A stretch of DNA of 44,643 bases from Campylobacterales bacterium (lineage in GTDB: Bacteria > Campylobacterota > Campylobacteria > Campylobacterales > Sulfurimonadaceae), in contig JAFGUB010000031.1 in assembly GCA_016938735.1 (NCBI GenBank), forward strand, positions 1 to 44,643, read 5' to 3'. Under the pieces are notes generated by a model that was not told the DNA's origin, ran no database searches, and saw only the letters and a program-made list of their open reading frames with translations. Both the position numbers and the translations under genes were made by a program. Shown here piece after piece: positions 1-7,685 of this stretch. Every line of letters begins with the position of its first letter. The first letter of the stretch is position 1.

Positions 1-150
1 ATAAGCCACAAGGTTAGGGCTGATGCTGTATCTGCCTTTACCTCGCTCGTCTTGCATCTGCTTAAGGCTAAGCAGCTCAATAAACCCCGTGGTCATGTTG
101 ACCACCGGATAGAGCTTTCTTGGTTTTTTCATCTTTACGTTCGTTTCCAT
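1..150 (-). CDS. Partial hypothetical protein, N-terminal 50 residues
   Basis: An open frame runs leftward off the window edge from an ATG at 150, preceded by a good ribosome-binding site (GAGG about 8 nt upstream). The 50 visible residues are basic at the start (METNVKMKKPRKLYP) and continue VVNMTTGFIELLSLKQ. I do not recognise the family. The basic, soluble N-terminus would suit a nucleic-acid-binding protein, but that is a guess. It diverges from the WYL-domain gene and shares a 100-bp intergenic region with it. Both belong to an A+T-richer patch that looks acquired. Confidence 0.55.
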   Translation of the reverse strand, partial: METNVKMKKPRKLYPVVNMTTGFIELLSLKQMQDERGKGRYSISPNLVAY

Positions 151-163
151 CGACTGCCTCCAC

Positions 164-191
164 TTGAAAGATAATGCAATCTTCCTATAAT
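164..191 (+). promoter_or_regulatory. Sigma-70-type promoter of the WYL gene
   Basis: TTGAAA at 164-169 is followed after 16 nt by a perfect TATAAT at 186-191. The start of transcription would fall near 198, inside the inverted repeat at 197-210. The ATG of the WYL gene lies at 253, with GGAG about 11 nt before it. Confidence 0.6.
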
Positions 192-196
192 CTAAA

Positions 197-214
197 GACA
201 CATACGTGTCCTAT
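197..214. promoter_or_regulatory. Candidate operator, copy 1 (GACAC-N4-GTGTC, then CTAT)
   Basis: The inverted repeat GACAC-ATAC-GTGTC begins 5 nt after the -10 box, where a repressor would block transcription. A matching element sits at 2365-2382 downstream of the candidate -10 box of the 5'-nucleotidase gene. The two share GACA, a 5-nt gap and the 9-mer GTGTCCTAT in the same orientation. WYL regulators often repress themselves through inverted repeats, so the WYL protein is the natural candidate to bind here. That is inference. Confidence 0.4.
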
Positions 215-252
215 GCTAAAATTCACTAGAATGAAACGTAGGAGCGACAGCC

Positions 253-1569
253 ATGGCTAAAAAGAAAAACGGAACTAAAGGAGTTCCCAAACCTAAATTG
301 ACAGATGCGGCGGTGCAAATATTGCTGCAAAAACTTGTTCAACTCGTGATGAACAACAGAGAGATCGATGTTGAAAATGAGCATCTTGACAAACTAAGTG
401 TTAATAATATTTATCCATTAGAAACGAAAGGATTGGATGGCAATCCCATAGCAGACGGTGAAAGGAAAGGAACTAAGGAGGCGAAAGCAAGCAGAAAAAG
501 TAGACAGCGATATTTAAACATGGTTCACTGCATCTATAAACCGATGATCAAGAAAAAATCCACTAAGCCAATAACATTGGGGTGCGACGACGAAAATTTT
601 AAAAATCTCTATAAAAGCAACACTACATTCGCAGAGATGGACTTCATGCTTCGTTACAAAATCAATATGCTTAAATATCCAGGGGGGATCAAGAATACAT
701 GTACCTCAAAAGAAGTCATGCCAGATATTGCATTAAGTCAAAAGATTGATGAACTTGAAAAAGCACTAAAAAATCTTTACACCTCTTATATAGGCAACGA
801 AACACCCGAAAAGCTCTCAAATCAGGAGGTGTTTGATGCCTTGCAATCCGCTATTGCGCGAAGAGAAGTTGTCAAAATATCGCACCATCATTACAATTAT
901 GCTAACAGTAAAAAAATCGAGTACACCATCTGGCCCCTCAAGCTCTTTATCGAGAGGGGGTATTGGTATCTTGCCGCGTCGGTGCTGAGCTATATGAAAA
1001 ATGGTGAAATGGTCAATAACGAAGGTAACTTTTCTGATGAAAATGGAATCGAAAAAAGTATTGAGAGCTTTAAGATCTCCAATATAGAGTTGATCGAAGA
1101 CAATCTAAACCATGAAATAGAGGCGAAAGTTAAAATAGCGATCGAGGAGATCATCAAAAATGGTGCATTCACGGCGTATCCCTATCACAAAAGGTACACA
1201 GCCTATCTCCAGTGTCCTGATGAGAATATTTATAGCTACTTCAAACGCAAAAAATATGCACCAAGCCAAGAAACGCTTGGAAACCGTGTAATAGATGGAA
1301 AAAAATTATCTTTGGTGGTTTCATTTGATTTTGCCTGCTATCACGAGTTTAAAATCATCTACTTTCCATGGCTACGGTATGTGACGCTCGTTGGAATCGA
1401 TGATGAAAAAAAAGAGAGTGTGAGTGCTTTTGAAATGATTTTAGGAAAGATTGAAGAGGATATCAAAGCGGTGATACGCATGCATCAAGCGATCCACCCA
1501 GACTTTAATCCAAGCGCCGCATCCTCTAGCTTACCACGTAACCTAGAACAGCATCCGTCTTGTCGCTAG
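253..1569 (+). CDS. WYL-domain protein, probable ligand-sensing transcriptional regulator
   Basis: The protein has 438 residues. A WYL domain occupies roughly residues 195-285: it begins with A-I-A-R-R-E-V-V-K-I and contains PLKLFIERGYWYLAA, the family signature region. A likely C-terminal extension (WCX-like) follows from about 295 to 400. WYL proteins are mostly regulators, often in phage or defence islands, in which the domain senses a nucleic acid or nucleotide ligand. The first 190 residues show no obvious helix-turn-helix to me. They carry a basic stretch with GTKEAKASRKSRQRYLN, so the DNA-binding part is unusual or cryptic. Codon use is clearly A+T-richer than that of the core genes. 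The last 15 residues overlap the 3' end of the convergent 5'-nucleotidase gene by 44 bp, suggesting the frame runs into older flanking DNA. It has its own promoter and a candidate operator upstream. Confidence 0.75.
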   Translation: MAKKKNGTKGVPKPKLTDAAVQILLQKLVQLVMNNREIDVENEHLDKLSVNNIYPLETKGLDGNPIADGERKGTKEAKASRKSRQRYLNMVHCIYKPMIKKKSTKPITLGCDDENFKNLYKSNTTFAEMDFMLRYKINMLKYPGGIKNTCTSKEVMPDIALSQKIDELEKALKNLYTSYIGNETPEKLSNQEVFDALQSAIARREVVKISHHHYNYANSKKIEYTIWPLKLFIERGYWYLAASVLSYMKNGEMVNNEGNFSDENGIEKSIESFKISNIELIEDNLNHEIEAKVKIAIEEIIKNGAFTAYPYHKRYTAYLQCPDENIYSYFKRKKYAPSQETLGNRVIDGKKLSLVVSFDFACYHEFKIIYFPWLRYVTLVGIDDEKKESVSAFEMILGKIEEDIKAVIRMHQAIHPDFNPSAASSSLPRNLEQHPSCR

Positions 1570-2320
1570 GTAGATTGTGAAGCTTATCATCAAAAAAGAT
1601 GTCAACATCATAGGCGCAAAGCGCCTTGTACTTTTCGCTCCCGTCTAAAAAGAAGAGCGCATCGGGAATACACTCCCAGCTGCGCAGCGTATGCATCACC
1701 CGGCGTTCCGCCGGTATGCCTCTTGCCGTTATAATGGCAATCTGAATCTCCTCGCTTTTGGCCAAACGCGTTTTAAGACGGCACAGTTTTTGGTACAACG
1801 CTGCGAACGGTCCTTGGGGTAGTTCAATAGCACTGTGCGCAGCTTCGTGTTCAAAAAAAGCGTCCCTTCCCAGCGTTTGAAAGAGTCTTTCGGTCTGCTT
1901 GTCAAAAAGTACGGCATCCGCGTCGAAGGCAAAACGTATGCGCCATTGATGGACTTCTTTATCTTTTAAAGAGCGGGGCAGCACAATCGCAGATGCACAA
2001 ATGCCTTCGGCCATCATACACGCATGCTTGTCGGAAGCCAAAAAAAGATCGATCTCGAAAGCGCTCAAACACGCAGCGAGCCCATCACTCCCTATAAATA
2101 TTGCACGTGCAATCTGGATTTTGGCTTCTCGAAGGCGCTCTAAGACGATTTCTGCTTGGTAGAAATCTTGATTTGAGAGCAGATAAAGTTCTAGGTTGAA
2201 CCCGTCTCCAGAAACTGATAGCATCTGTAGGTTGCCAAGCAATGTGGCTAGCGAAAGGTGTGAAGCCTGCCGATCTTCGACGTTTAAGAGGCCTGTAGCG
2301 ATAGCGATAGAGAGTTTCAT
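1526..2320 (-). CDS. 5'-nucleotidase, cytosolic type (PF06189-like)
   Basis: The 264-residue protein matches the cytosolic 5'-nucleotidase I family, which removes the phosphate from nucleoside monophosphates. It opens with MKLSIAIATGLLNVED. It carries the family's central RIRFAFDADAVLF (Asp-x-Asp type motif, about residue 130), the block IITARGIPAERRVMHTLRSW (about 195-215), and DVDIFFDDK near the C-terminus, all typical of HAD-like phosphatases. Length agrees with the family. The gene faces the WYL gene and overlaps it by 44 bp. A possible -10 (TATAAA, minus strand 2394-2389) and the second copy of the candidate operator lie upstream, so nucleotide metabolism may be regulated together with the WYL gene. 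Confidence 0.8.
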   Translation of the reverse strand: MKLSIAIATGLLNVEDRQASHLSLATLLGNLQMLSVSGDGFNLELYLLSNQDFYQAEIVLERLREAKIQIARAIFIGSDGLAACLSAFEIDLFLASDKHACMMAEGICASAIVLPRSLKDKEVHQWRIRFAFDADAVLFDKQTERLFQTLGRDAFFEHEAAHSAIELPQGPFAALYQKLCRLKTRLAKSEEIQIAIITARGIPAERRVMHTLRSWECIPDALFFLDGSEKYKALCAYDVDIFFDDKLHNLPSDKTDAVLGYVVS

Positions 2321-2364
2321 AAGAAATCCAAACGAATATTTTCATCATTGTCGGGAAAAATGAA

Positions 2365-2394
2365 GACATTAATGTGTCCTATTGCTGATTTATA
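2365..2394 (-). promoter_or_regulatory. Candidate operator copy 2 and -10 box of the 5'-nucleotidase gene
   Basis: On the plus strand 2365-2382 reads GACATTAATGTGTCCTAT, an imperfect inverted repeat with the palindromic core ACATTAATGT. It shares 13 of 18 positions with 197-214. On the minus strand a TATAAA box at 2394-2389 precedes it by 10 nt, so it lies near the expected transcription start. No convincing -35 box was seen. Confidence 0.35.
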
Positions 2395-2403
2395 TGAGAG
2401 GGT

Positions 2404-2720
2404 TCAGAGTTTGATGTAGCGTTTGTGTGAGCGAATAGCCTCATCCCTCCAAAACCTCCCAACGCCCTCTCGTCCCGCCAACCCTTTGCAGCACATGTGT
2501 TGCCGGCGTTGGGTGAGATTACCGACCTTATTACCGACTTTCTCGATCGCTTCCGCAGTGTTCAAGCACCTTGTAGTAGGCTTGTTGCTTATTTCATGCG
2601 ATGCGCCCACTAAAGCAGCGGCTTCGATGATTAACCGATGTTATTGTAGCTTGTTATGAAAGAGGAGTAAAAAAATTATTTTGGATGATTATGAAGAAAA
2701 AATCTAACGCAGAAAACCGT
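2404..2720. other. Stretch without a supported gene
   Basis: Short open frames cross this stretch on both strands (up to 78 codons), but none has a good ribosome-binding site or a recognisable domain. The minus-strand frame contains KVGNKVGNLTQRRQH and ends ...HKRYIKL, which could be the decayed tail of a mobile-element gene. I cannot assign it. No tRNA fold was recognised. Confidence 0.4.
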
Positions 2721-2746
2721 TTAAAGCCCTAAAAACAGGGCTTTAA
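2721..2746 (-). terminator. Hairpin terminator after the superoxide reductase gene
   Basis: A perfect 10-bp stem, TTAAAGCCCT / AGGGCTTTAA, encloses a 6-nt loop immediately after the TAA stop (2748-2750). The U-tract is short and interrupted (AACGGTTTT on the minus strand), so it may terminate only partly or mainly protect the 3' end. Confidence 0.7.
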
Positions 2747-2747
2747 C

Positions 2748-3140
2748 TTACTCAGCAACCGCGACTTCTACAGGATCGGATTCCCAGATACCGTGTTTGG
2801 TGCAGTAGCTTTGGGCGACGAAAGTCATCTTTTTGCCCTTGGGGACGACGTTGAAGGTGACGGTGGCGTGGCCTTTGTGGTCTTGTCCGCCAAGCATTCC
2901 CGCGACAAACTCCGCTTTAGCCAAAAGGGTTTCGCCGTTGTAGAGCTGGACGCCTTCGATGAAGTGGTCGAAATCATCGGGGTGGGTGTACTCTTTGCCC
3001 ATTTTGACGGTAACCGCAAAAGGCTCTCCGGCTTTTGCGGTGCTCTCACAGTGGATAAACGGTGAGTGGCGGTCGATGTAGTCTTTTTTGGATTCGCGTT
3101 CGATGGTGTCGATATCGACATAGCGGTTGATTTTTGGCAT
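2748..3140 (-). CDS. Superoxide reductase, neelaredoxin type (desulfoferrodoxin family)
   Basis: The 130-residue protein reduces superoxide to hydrogen peroxide at a mononuclear iron centre bound by four His and one Cys. Candidate ligands are visible: the His of RHSPFIHC, the His residues of KEYTHPDDFDHF, and the Cys and His of SYCTKHGIWES near the C-terminus. The N-terminal desulforedoxin domain of class I enzymes is absent. The family's Glu-Lys-His before the first ligand reads Asp-Arg-His here, a conservative change at the residue pair linked to catalysis. The ATG at 3140 is chosen because AGGAAG lies just upstream; the frame could extend 8 codons to a TTG, which would put that site inside the gene. 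The gene stands alone, divergent from glyS, and ends at a hairpin. Confidence 0.87.
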   Translation of the reverse strand: MPKINRYVDIDTIERESKKDYIDRHSPFIHCESTAKAGEPFAVTVKMGKEYTHPDDFDHFIEGVQLYNGETLLAKAEFVAGMLGGQDHKGHATVTFNVVPKGKKMTFVAQSYCTKHGIWESDPVEVAVAE

Positions 3141-3308
3141 GTAACTTCCTTTTTTTGATTTCAAACGGGGCCATTGTAACGCTTCTTAGTTTTAAGCAAA
3201 CATAAAAAAGATAAAAATTATCCTCTTTAATCCCCGCCTAAGAAACAAGCCGTTTTTAACCAAGCGGGCGCTAAAATCCGCCTACTTTATCATCTCTGGA
3301 ACCATACG

Positions 3309-5369
3309 ATGTTACACACCCTTTTGATCGAAATCGGCGTCGAGGAGCTACCGGCGCTGCCCCTACTAAACGAGCTAGAACAGATCGAGCGCAAATGGGC
3401 CGACGTGCTCTCAGGCGCTTCGCTGCTGTGCGCGTTTGAGTTTTATTACACCCCCCGCCGTCTGGTGCTGTGGCACCGCGAATTTCCCGCTTTGCAGCCC
3501 GAGCGCGTCGAGGAGCTGTTCGGTGCTCCGGTCGATGTGGCCTACAAAAACGGTGTGGCTACTCCCGCCGCCGAGGGCTTTGCCAAAAAATGCGGCGTCA
3601 GCCTTGATGCCATCGGCCGCAGCGTTAAAGGGGGCAAAGAGGTGCTCTACTACCGTAAAGTCCACGCGGGCCAGCCCAGTGAAACGCTGCTGGAGTCGAT
3701 GATCCAAACATGGCTTTCGTCGCTTTCGTTTGGTAAAAGTATGCGCTGGGGCAGCCTCTCTGAGAGCTTTATCCGCCCCGTGCGCTGGGTGAACGTGCTG
3801 CTAGGTGAGCGTCTCGTCGATATGCAGCTCTTTGGGGTGCGCTCATCGGCGCAGACCTATGTGCACCGAATGCACAGCTTTGAACCCTTACATGTAAGCA
3901 CTCCGCAAGACTATTTCGACGGGATCGAAGCGGGAAGGGTGACGCTCTTTCCTGAGCTAAGACGCCAAAAAATACTCAGCGAATTTGCCAAGCTCAGTGC
4001 GCGTGAGGGCTTTGAGATCGAGATCGATGAGGCCCTGCTGGGCGAAGTCGTGGCCATTACCGAGCAGCCCACGGCGCTGCTGGGCAGCTTCGATGAGGCC
4101 TTTTTGCGCCTGCCGCCCGAAGCGATCATCACCTCCATGAAAGAGCATCAGCGCTACTTTCCGGTCTTTAAAGACGGTGTGCTGCAAAACCGCTTTGTCG
4201 TGGTAAGCAACGCTTTGTGCGACGATTTTTCCAAGGTGATCGAGGGCAACGAGCGGGTGCTGCGCCCGCGCCTCTCCGATGCGCTCTTTTTTTACGAAAA
4301 CGACCTGAAGCGGGGGCTTTGCACGCAGGGGCTGGAGAAGGTGGTCTTCATCAACGGTTTAGGCACGCTCCAAGATAAGATCGCGCGTGAAGAGCAGATC
4401 GCACTGGGGCTGTTTGCGCGCTACGGCGCACAGATCGCGGCGCAAAACGGTAAAAGCGTCGAAGAGAACGAAGCCCTGCTGCGCCGCAGCGTCTCTCTGG
4501 CCAAGGCCGATTTGATGAGCGAAATGGTCTATGAGTTTACCGAGCTTCAAGGGCTTATGGGCAGCTACTACGCGCTGGCTTTGGGCGAAGCGCCGGAGGT
4601 GGCCTTGTGCATCAAGGAGCAGTACCTACCCACAGGCGAAGAGAGTGCGCTGCCCTCTACGCTGCTGAGTGCTCTGGTGGCAATGGCGATCAAACTCGAT
4701 ACCTTGATGGGGCTTTTTAGCGTCAATCAGTTGCCCACAGGCTCACGCGACCCCTTTGCGCTGCGCCGCGCCGTCAACGGTCTGGTGCGCATCATTCTGG
4801 CGTACCGTCTGGAGTTTGATTTTGTCGAGGTGATCGAGTCGTTTAAAGGTCTGTATGCGCACGATGAGCGCTTTATCTCCAACCTGCGCAGCTTCATTCA
4901 AGAGCGCCTTTTTGGTTTTTACAGCGTCAACCCTTCCATCATCGAAGCGGTGCTGGGGGCTTCGGATGAGGCTGCTTTGCCGATTGAGCGCATTGATCGT
5001 AAGATTCGCGCCGTTCATGCGATTGTGAGCAGTGACGGATTTGCGGAGCGCTTTTCGACCTTCAAGCGGGTGGCCAATATCACCAAAGATCTGGATATGA
5101 GCACCTTACATGTAAATGAATCGCTGCTGATCGAAGCGCCGGAACGCGCGCTGTATGAGGCCTTTACGGTGGTGTGCGCGGGATCGTTTGAGGGGTATGA
5201 GGAGCGGCTTGATGCGCTCTTTTCGCTGAAGCCTCAGCTTGATGCCTTCTTTGATGGCGTTATGGTCAATGCCGAAGACGAAGCGTTGCGCCAAAACCGC
5301 CGCGCACTCGTGGGCGGCATCTACCAAGCGCTGCTCTATGTCGCGGATATCAAAAAAATCAGTGTATGA
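3309..5369 (+). CDS. glyS: Glycyl-tRNA synthetase beta subunit
   Basis: The 686-residue protein is the beta chain of the alpha2-beta2 glycyl-tRNA synthetase, which binds tRNA(Gly) and works with the catalytic GlyQ chain. It begins with the family signature LLIEIGVEELPA and contains RPVRWVNVLLG, LPPEAIITSMKEHQRYFPV and GSRDPFALRRAVNGLVRIIL, all diagnostic. Length is normal. glyQ is not in the window. Two exact copies of the TTACATGTAA palindrome lie in the gene (3888 and 5106), each read as Leu-His-Val. The 3' end overlaps the next gene. Confidence 0.97.
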   Translation: MLHTLLIEIGVEELPALPLLNELEQIERKWADVLSGASLLCAFEFYYTPRRLVLWHREFPALQPERVEELFGAPVDVAYKNGVATPAAEGFAKKCGVSLDAIGRSVKGGKEVLYYRKVHAGQPSETLLESMIQTWLSSLSFGKSMRWGSLSESFIRPVRWVNVLLGERLVDMQLFGVRSSAQTYVHRMHSFEPLHVSTPQDYFDGIEAGRVTLFPELRRQKILSEFAKLSAREGFEIEIDEALLGEVVAITEQPTALLGSFDEAFLRLPPEAIITSMKEHQRYFPVFKDGVLQNRFVVVSNALCDDFSKVIEGNERVLRPRLSDALFFYENDLKRGLCTQGLEKVVFINGLGTLQDKIAREEQIALGLFARYGAQIAAQNGKSVEENEALLRRSVSLAKADLMSEMVYEFTELQGLMGSYYALALGEAPEVALCIKEQYLPTGEESALPSTLLSALVAMAIKLDTLMGLFSVNQLPTGSRDPFALRRAVNGLVRIILAYRLEFDFVEVIESFKGLYAHDERFISNLRSFIQERLFGFYSVNPSIIEAVLGASDEAALPIERIDRKIRAVHAIVSSDGFAERFSTFKRVANITKDLDMSTLHVNESLLIEAPERALYEAFTVVCAGSFEGYEERLDALFSLKPQLDAFFDGVMVNAEDEALRQNRRALVGGIYQALLYVADIKKISV

Positions 5370-6477
5370 CGTCGCCATCGTCGGTGCCGGTATCACCGGA
5401 TCGGCGCTCGCTTTTTTTCTGACCCAAGCGGGCCAAAAGGTGCTACTGCTTGATGCTGCGGGGATCGCAGCGGGCGGCAGCGGCGCGGCGGGCGCGTTTG
5501 TATCGCCCAAAATTGCCAAAGAGGGGGCGCTAAAGGCGCTCAGCGAAGAGGCATTTTTGTTTGCGCTGGAGTTTTATGAGCGCTATTTTCCCCACCTCAC
5601 GCGCTTTGCGCCGCTCTTACATGTAAGCACCGATCCCACGCAAAATGAGAAGATCGAGTACTTTAAAAAACATACCGCATTAAAACGCTGCGCCCCCTCA
5701 AGCGAAGCAGCGGCATTTTTGGCCCAACATCCGCAATGCGCGTCGGTGATGATCGAGCGCAGCGCTTTGGTAGACGCCGCGCAGGTGTGCCGCGAAATGG
5801 CCCAAGGTGCGGAGGTGCTGATCCATGAGGTCAAAACCCTTACATGTAAGCCTACACACTGTCAAATCGATCACTTCATAGCTAAAAAAGCGGTGCTCTG
5901 CATCGGAGCGTATCGGCCTGTTTTGACGCTCCCTTATGTATCGCTGCGTGGGATTTGGGGGCATCGCATCGACATTGCCACCTCGACGCAGCTTCCTTTT
6001 CATCTACATCAGCATCTCTCCGTTGCGGCGACGTGTGAGGGGCGTAGCGCCATCGGTGCCACCCACGACGTACACTACCACCCCCAGTATGCGCAACAAC
6101 CCTACGACATCGAAGCGGGGCGTCAAGAGCTGCTGCGCAAGGCGGCGCAAAGCCTCAGCCTTGAGCATGTCGAAGTGCTGCGCGATTATACGGGGCTTCG
6201 TTCGGGATCGAATGACTACCTGCCGCTTCTTGGGCCGCTGGTGGACGCGGAGGCTACATGTACGCACCTAAGCGGTCTGCGTGCGGGTAGACACTATGAG
6301 CGAGCGGCGTTTAGCTACCATCCCAATGTGCTGATGTTTAACGGAGTAGGCGGCTACGGCTTTGTGTTGGGGCCCTATTTGGCGCGTGAAATGGCGCGTC
6401 ATCTCACGCAGGGGGTCGCGCTCAGCGCAACGCTTGATCCGACCCGTTTTTTTGAGCGTTGGGTGAAGCGGCGTTAA
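5338..6477 (+). CDS. FAD-dependent oxidoreductase, MnmC C-terminal-domain-like
   Basis: This is a DAO-family flavoprotein. The Rossmann nucleotide-binding motif VAIVGAGITGSALAFFL follows closely after the start, and the C-terminal YTGLRSGSNDYLPLLGP and FNGVGGYGFVLGP are the usual substrate and FAD contacts. The overall pattern resembles the oxidase half of MnmC, which converts cmnm5(s2)U34 to nm5(s2)U34 in tRNA. The methyltransferase half is absent. From the ATG at 5338 the protein has 379 residues and overlaps glyS by 32 bp. A GTG at 5362 would overlap by 8 bp, and neither has a clear ribosome-binding site. Two exact TTACATGTAA copies lie inside (5617 and 5840), plus a core copy at 6255. Exact substrate is inferred; a glycine-oxidase-like role is possible. 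Confidence 0.75.
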   Translation: MSRISKKSVYDVAIVGAGITGSALAFFLTQAGQKVLLLDAAGIAAGGSGAAGAFVSPKIAKEGALKALSEEAFLFALEFYERYFPHLTRFAPLLHVSTDPTQNEKIEYFKKHTALKRCAPSSEAAAFLAQHPQCASVMIERSALVDAAQVCREMAQGAEVLIHEVKTLTCKPTHCQIDHFIAKKAVLCIGAYRPVLTLPYVSLRGIWGHRIDIATSTQLPFHLHQHLSVAATCEGRSAIGATHDVHYHPQYAQQPYDIEAGRQELLRKAAQSLSLEHVEVLRDYTGLRSGSNDYLPLLGPLVDAEATCTHLSGLRAGRHYERAAFSYHPNVLMFNGVGGYGFVLGPYLAREMARHLTQGVALSATLDPTRFFERWVKRR

Positions 6478-7685
6478 GGATTCACCGGCTCAAAGGTGGC
6501 GTAGCCCGGGGCATAGAGCTTCACGGGGTAGCGCACCTGAGCGTCGATGATGGAGGCGGGATACTCTCGCTCACTACCGATAGAGAGGTGGCGGATATAG
6601 TCGATGCCGATGGTGGTGGCGTAGTTGATCCAGTCGTAGTTGATGTCGTTGCCCAGCAGCGCGTTGGTTTCACTGATGATCGGGTTGTAGACGGTGATAC
6701 CGCTGGCGATGAGCATCTTACGGCGGTCTTGATACTGCGTCATGGTGAGCAGCAGGGGATCGTAGTTGATCTGGGTGGAGAGAATTGTGGAGGCGTTGAC
6801 CTCATAAAGGGTGATTTGCGACATCACCATCGCGCTTTTGACGACTGGGGTGTTGAGGACAAAGGTGGCCTCTTCAAAGGCGGGATTGTTCTGAAGCGGA
6901 TGTTTGAGATTGGAGCTTTTTTGATCCAGCCCGTAGCTGTAGACGCTGCCGATACCGTGCATCGGTTCGCGCGCTTCCAGATAGTGTTGCTCGGTTTGGC
7001 TTTTGAGCTTTCTGCCCAGGGCCGACTCGTCATAAAAGATCACGAGCGCGTCGCTGCTGCGTGCGAGCAAGGCTTCAAGCTGCGCTTCGTAATCGATGCC
7101 GCCAAAAAGCAGGTTGGGGTGCGGTGTGCTGATTTCGCTTTGGTGCACGGTAGGAATGTAGACCCAAAGCAAAGGATCAAGCGTGCTGAGATGGCGCGCT
7201 CCTTGGGCGGTTAGCGGAGCGATCAGATAGGCAAACCCCTCTGCTTTGATCATGCTTAGGGCTTTGGCGATCTGCTCGGGGCTCTCCTCCTCAATGCGAA
7301 AGCTTTTGAGCTCGTACTGGCTGTTTTGCGAGAGCAGATAGGCAAAGATCGATTGCGCGGTGGATTGGGCATAACGACCGATCTGGCGGTGCGGCAAGAG
7401 CAAAGCGATCCGCAATTCCCCTTCGGCGACGGCGGGTGCGGTGAGGTTGAAGAGGTTGACATGCACCATGCGGATCTGATCCATCAAGGGGTCTTGGAGC
7501 TTGCGGTCGCTGTGGGCGAGAAATGAGAAGATTTGGCCGTATTGAAGATGCTCTTGCAAGCAGGCGTTGTTGCAAGATTCTGCGTCTAGGTTAAGAATGT
7601 AGGTTTTAGGCAGCGCCACAGGGGAGATCAGATGGCTTTGCGCAAAGAGCCACAGCGGTAGCAGTAAGATGAGGAACTGTTTCAT
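6474..7685 (-). CDS. Exported protein, LpoA-like periplasmic-binding fold (putative)
   Basis: The 403-residue protein starts with a signal peptide (MKQFLILLLPLWLFAQS). From about residue 90 it resembles type I periplasmic-binding proteins of the LpoA kind: ELRIALLLPHRQIGRYAQ, then an alternation such as AYLIAPLTAQGARHL and LLFGGIDYEAQLEALL. LpoA proteins activate penicillin-binding proteins, but the identity is weak here and an unrelated sensor role is possible. It overlaps the upstream uracil-DNA glycosylase gene by ATGA, so the two are probably translated together. It converges with the MnmC-like gene with a 4-bp overlap. Confidence 0.55.
   Translation of the reverse strand: MKQFLILLLPLWLFAQSHLISPVALPKTYILNLDAESCNNACLQEHLQYGQIFSFLAHSDRKLQDPLMDQIRMVHVNLFNLTAPAVAEGELRIALLLPHRQIGRYAQSTAQSIFAYLLSQNSQYELKSFRIEEESPEQIAKALSMIKAEGFAYLIAPLTAQGARHLSTLDPLLWVYIPTVHQSEISTPHPNLLFGGIDYEAQLEALLARSSDALVIFYDESALGRKLKSQTEQHYLEAREPMHGIGSVYSYGLDQKSSNLKHPLQNNPAFEEATFVLNTPVVKSAMVMSQITLYEVNASTILSTQINYDPLLLTMTQYQDRRKMLIASGITVYNPIISETNALLGNDINYDWINYATTIGIDYIRHLSIGSEREYPASIIDAQVRYPVKLYAPGYATFEPVNP

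Noticed and set aside
2404-2659. Two overlapping short frames (68 and 78 codons) on opposite strands
   Set aside because: No ribosome-binding site, no recognisable domain and mutual overlap; kept only as an unexplained stretch.
6459-7214. A 251-codon open frame on the plus strand opposite the LpoA-like gene
   Set aside because: It lies entirely antisense to a coding frame with a signal peptide and ATGA coupling, is Val/Gly/Asp-rich as antisense frames are here, and has no domain.
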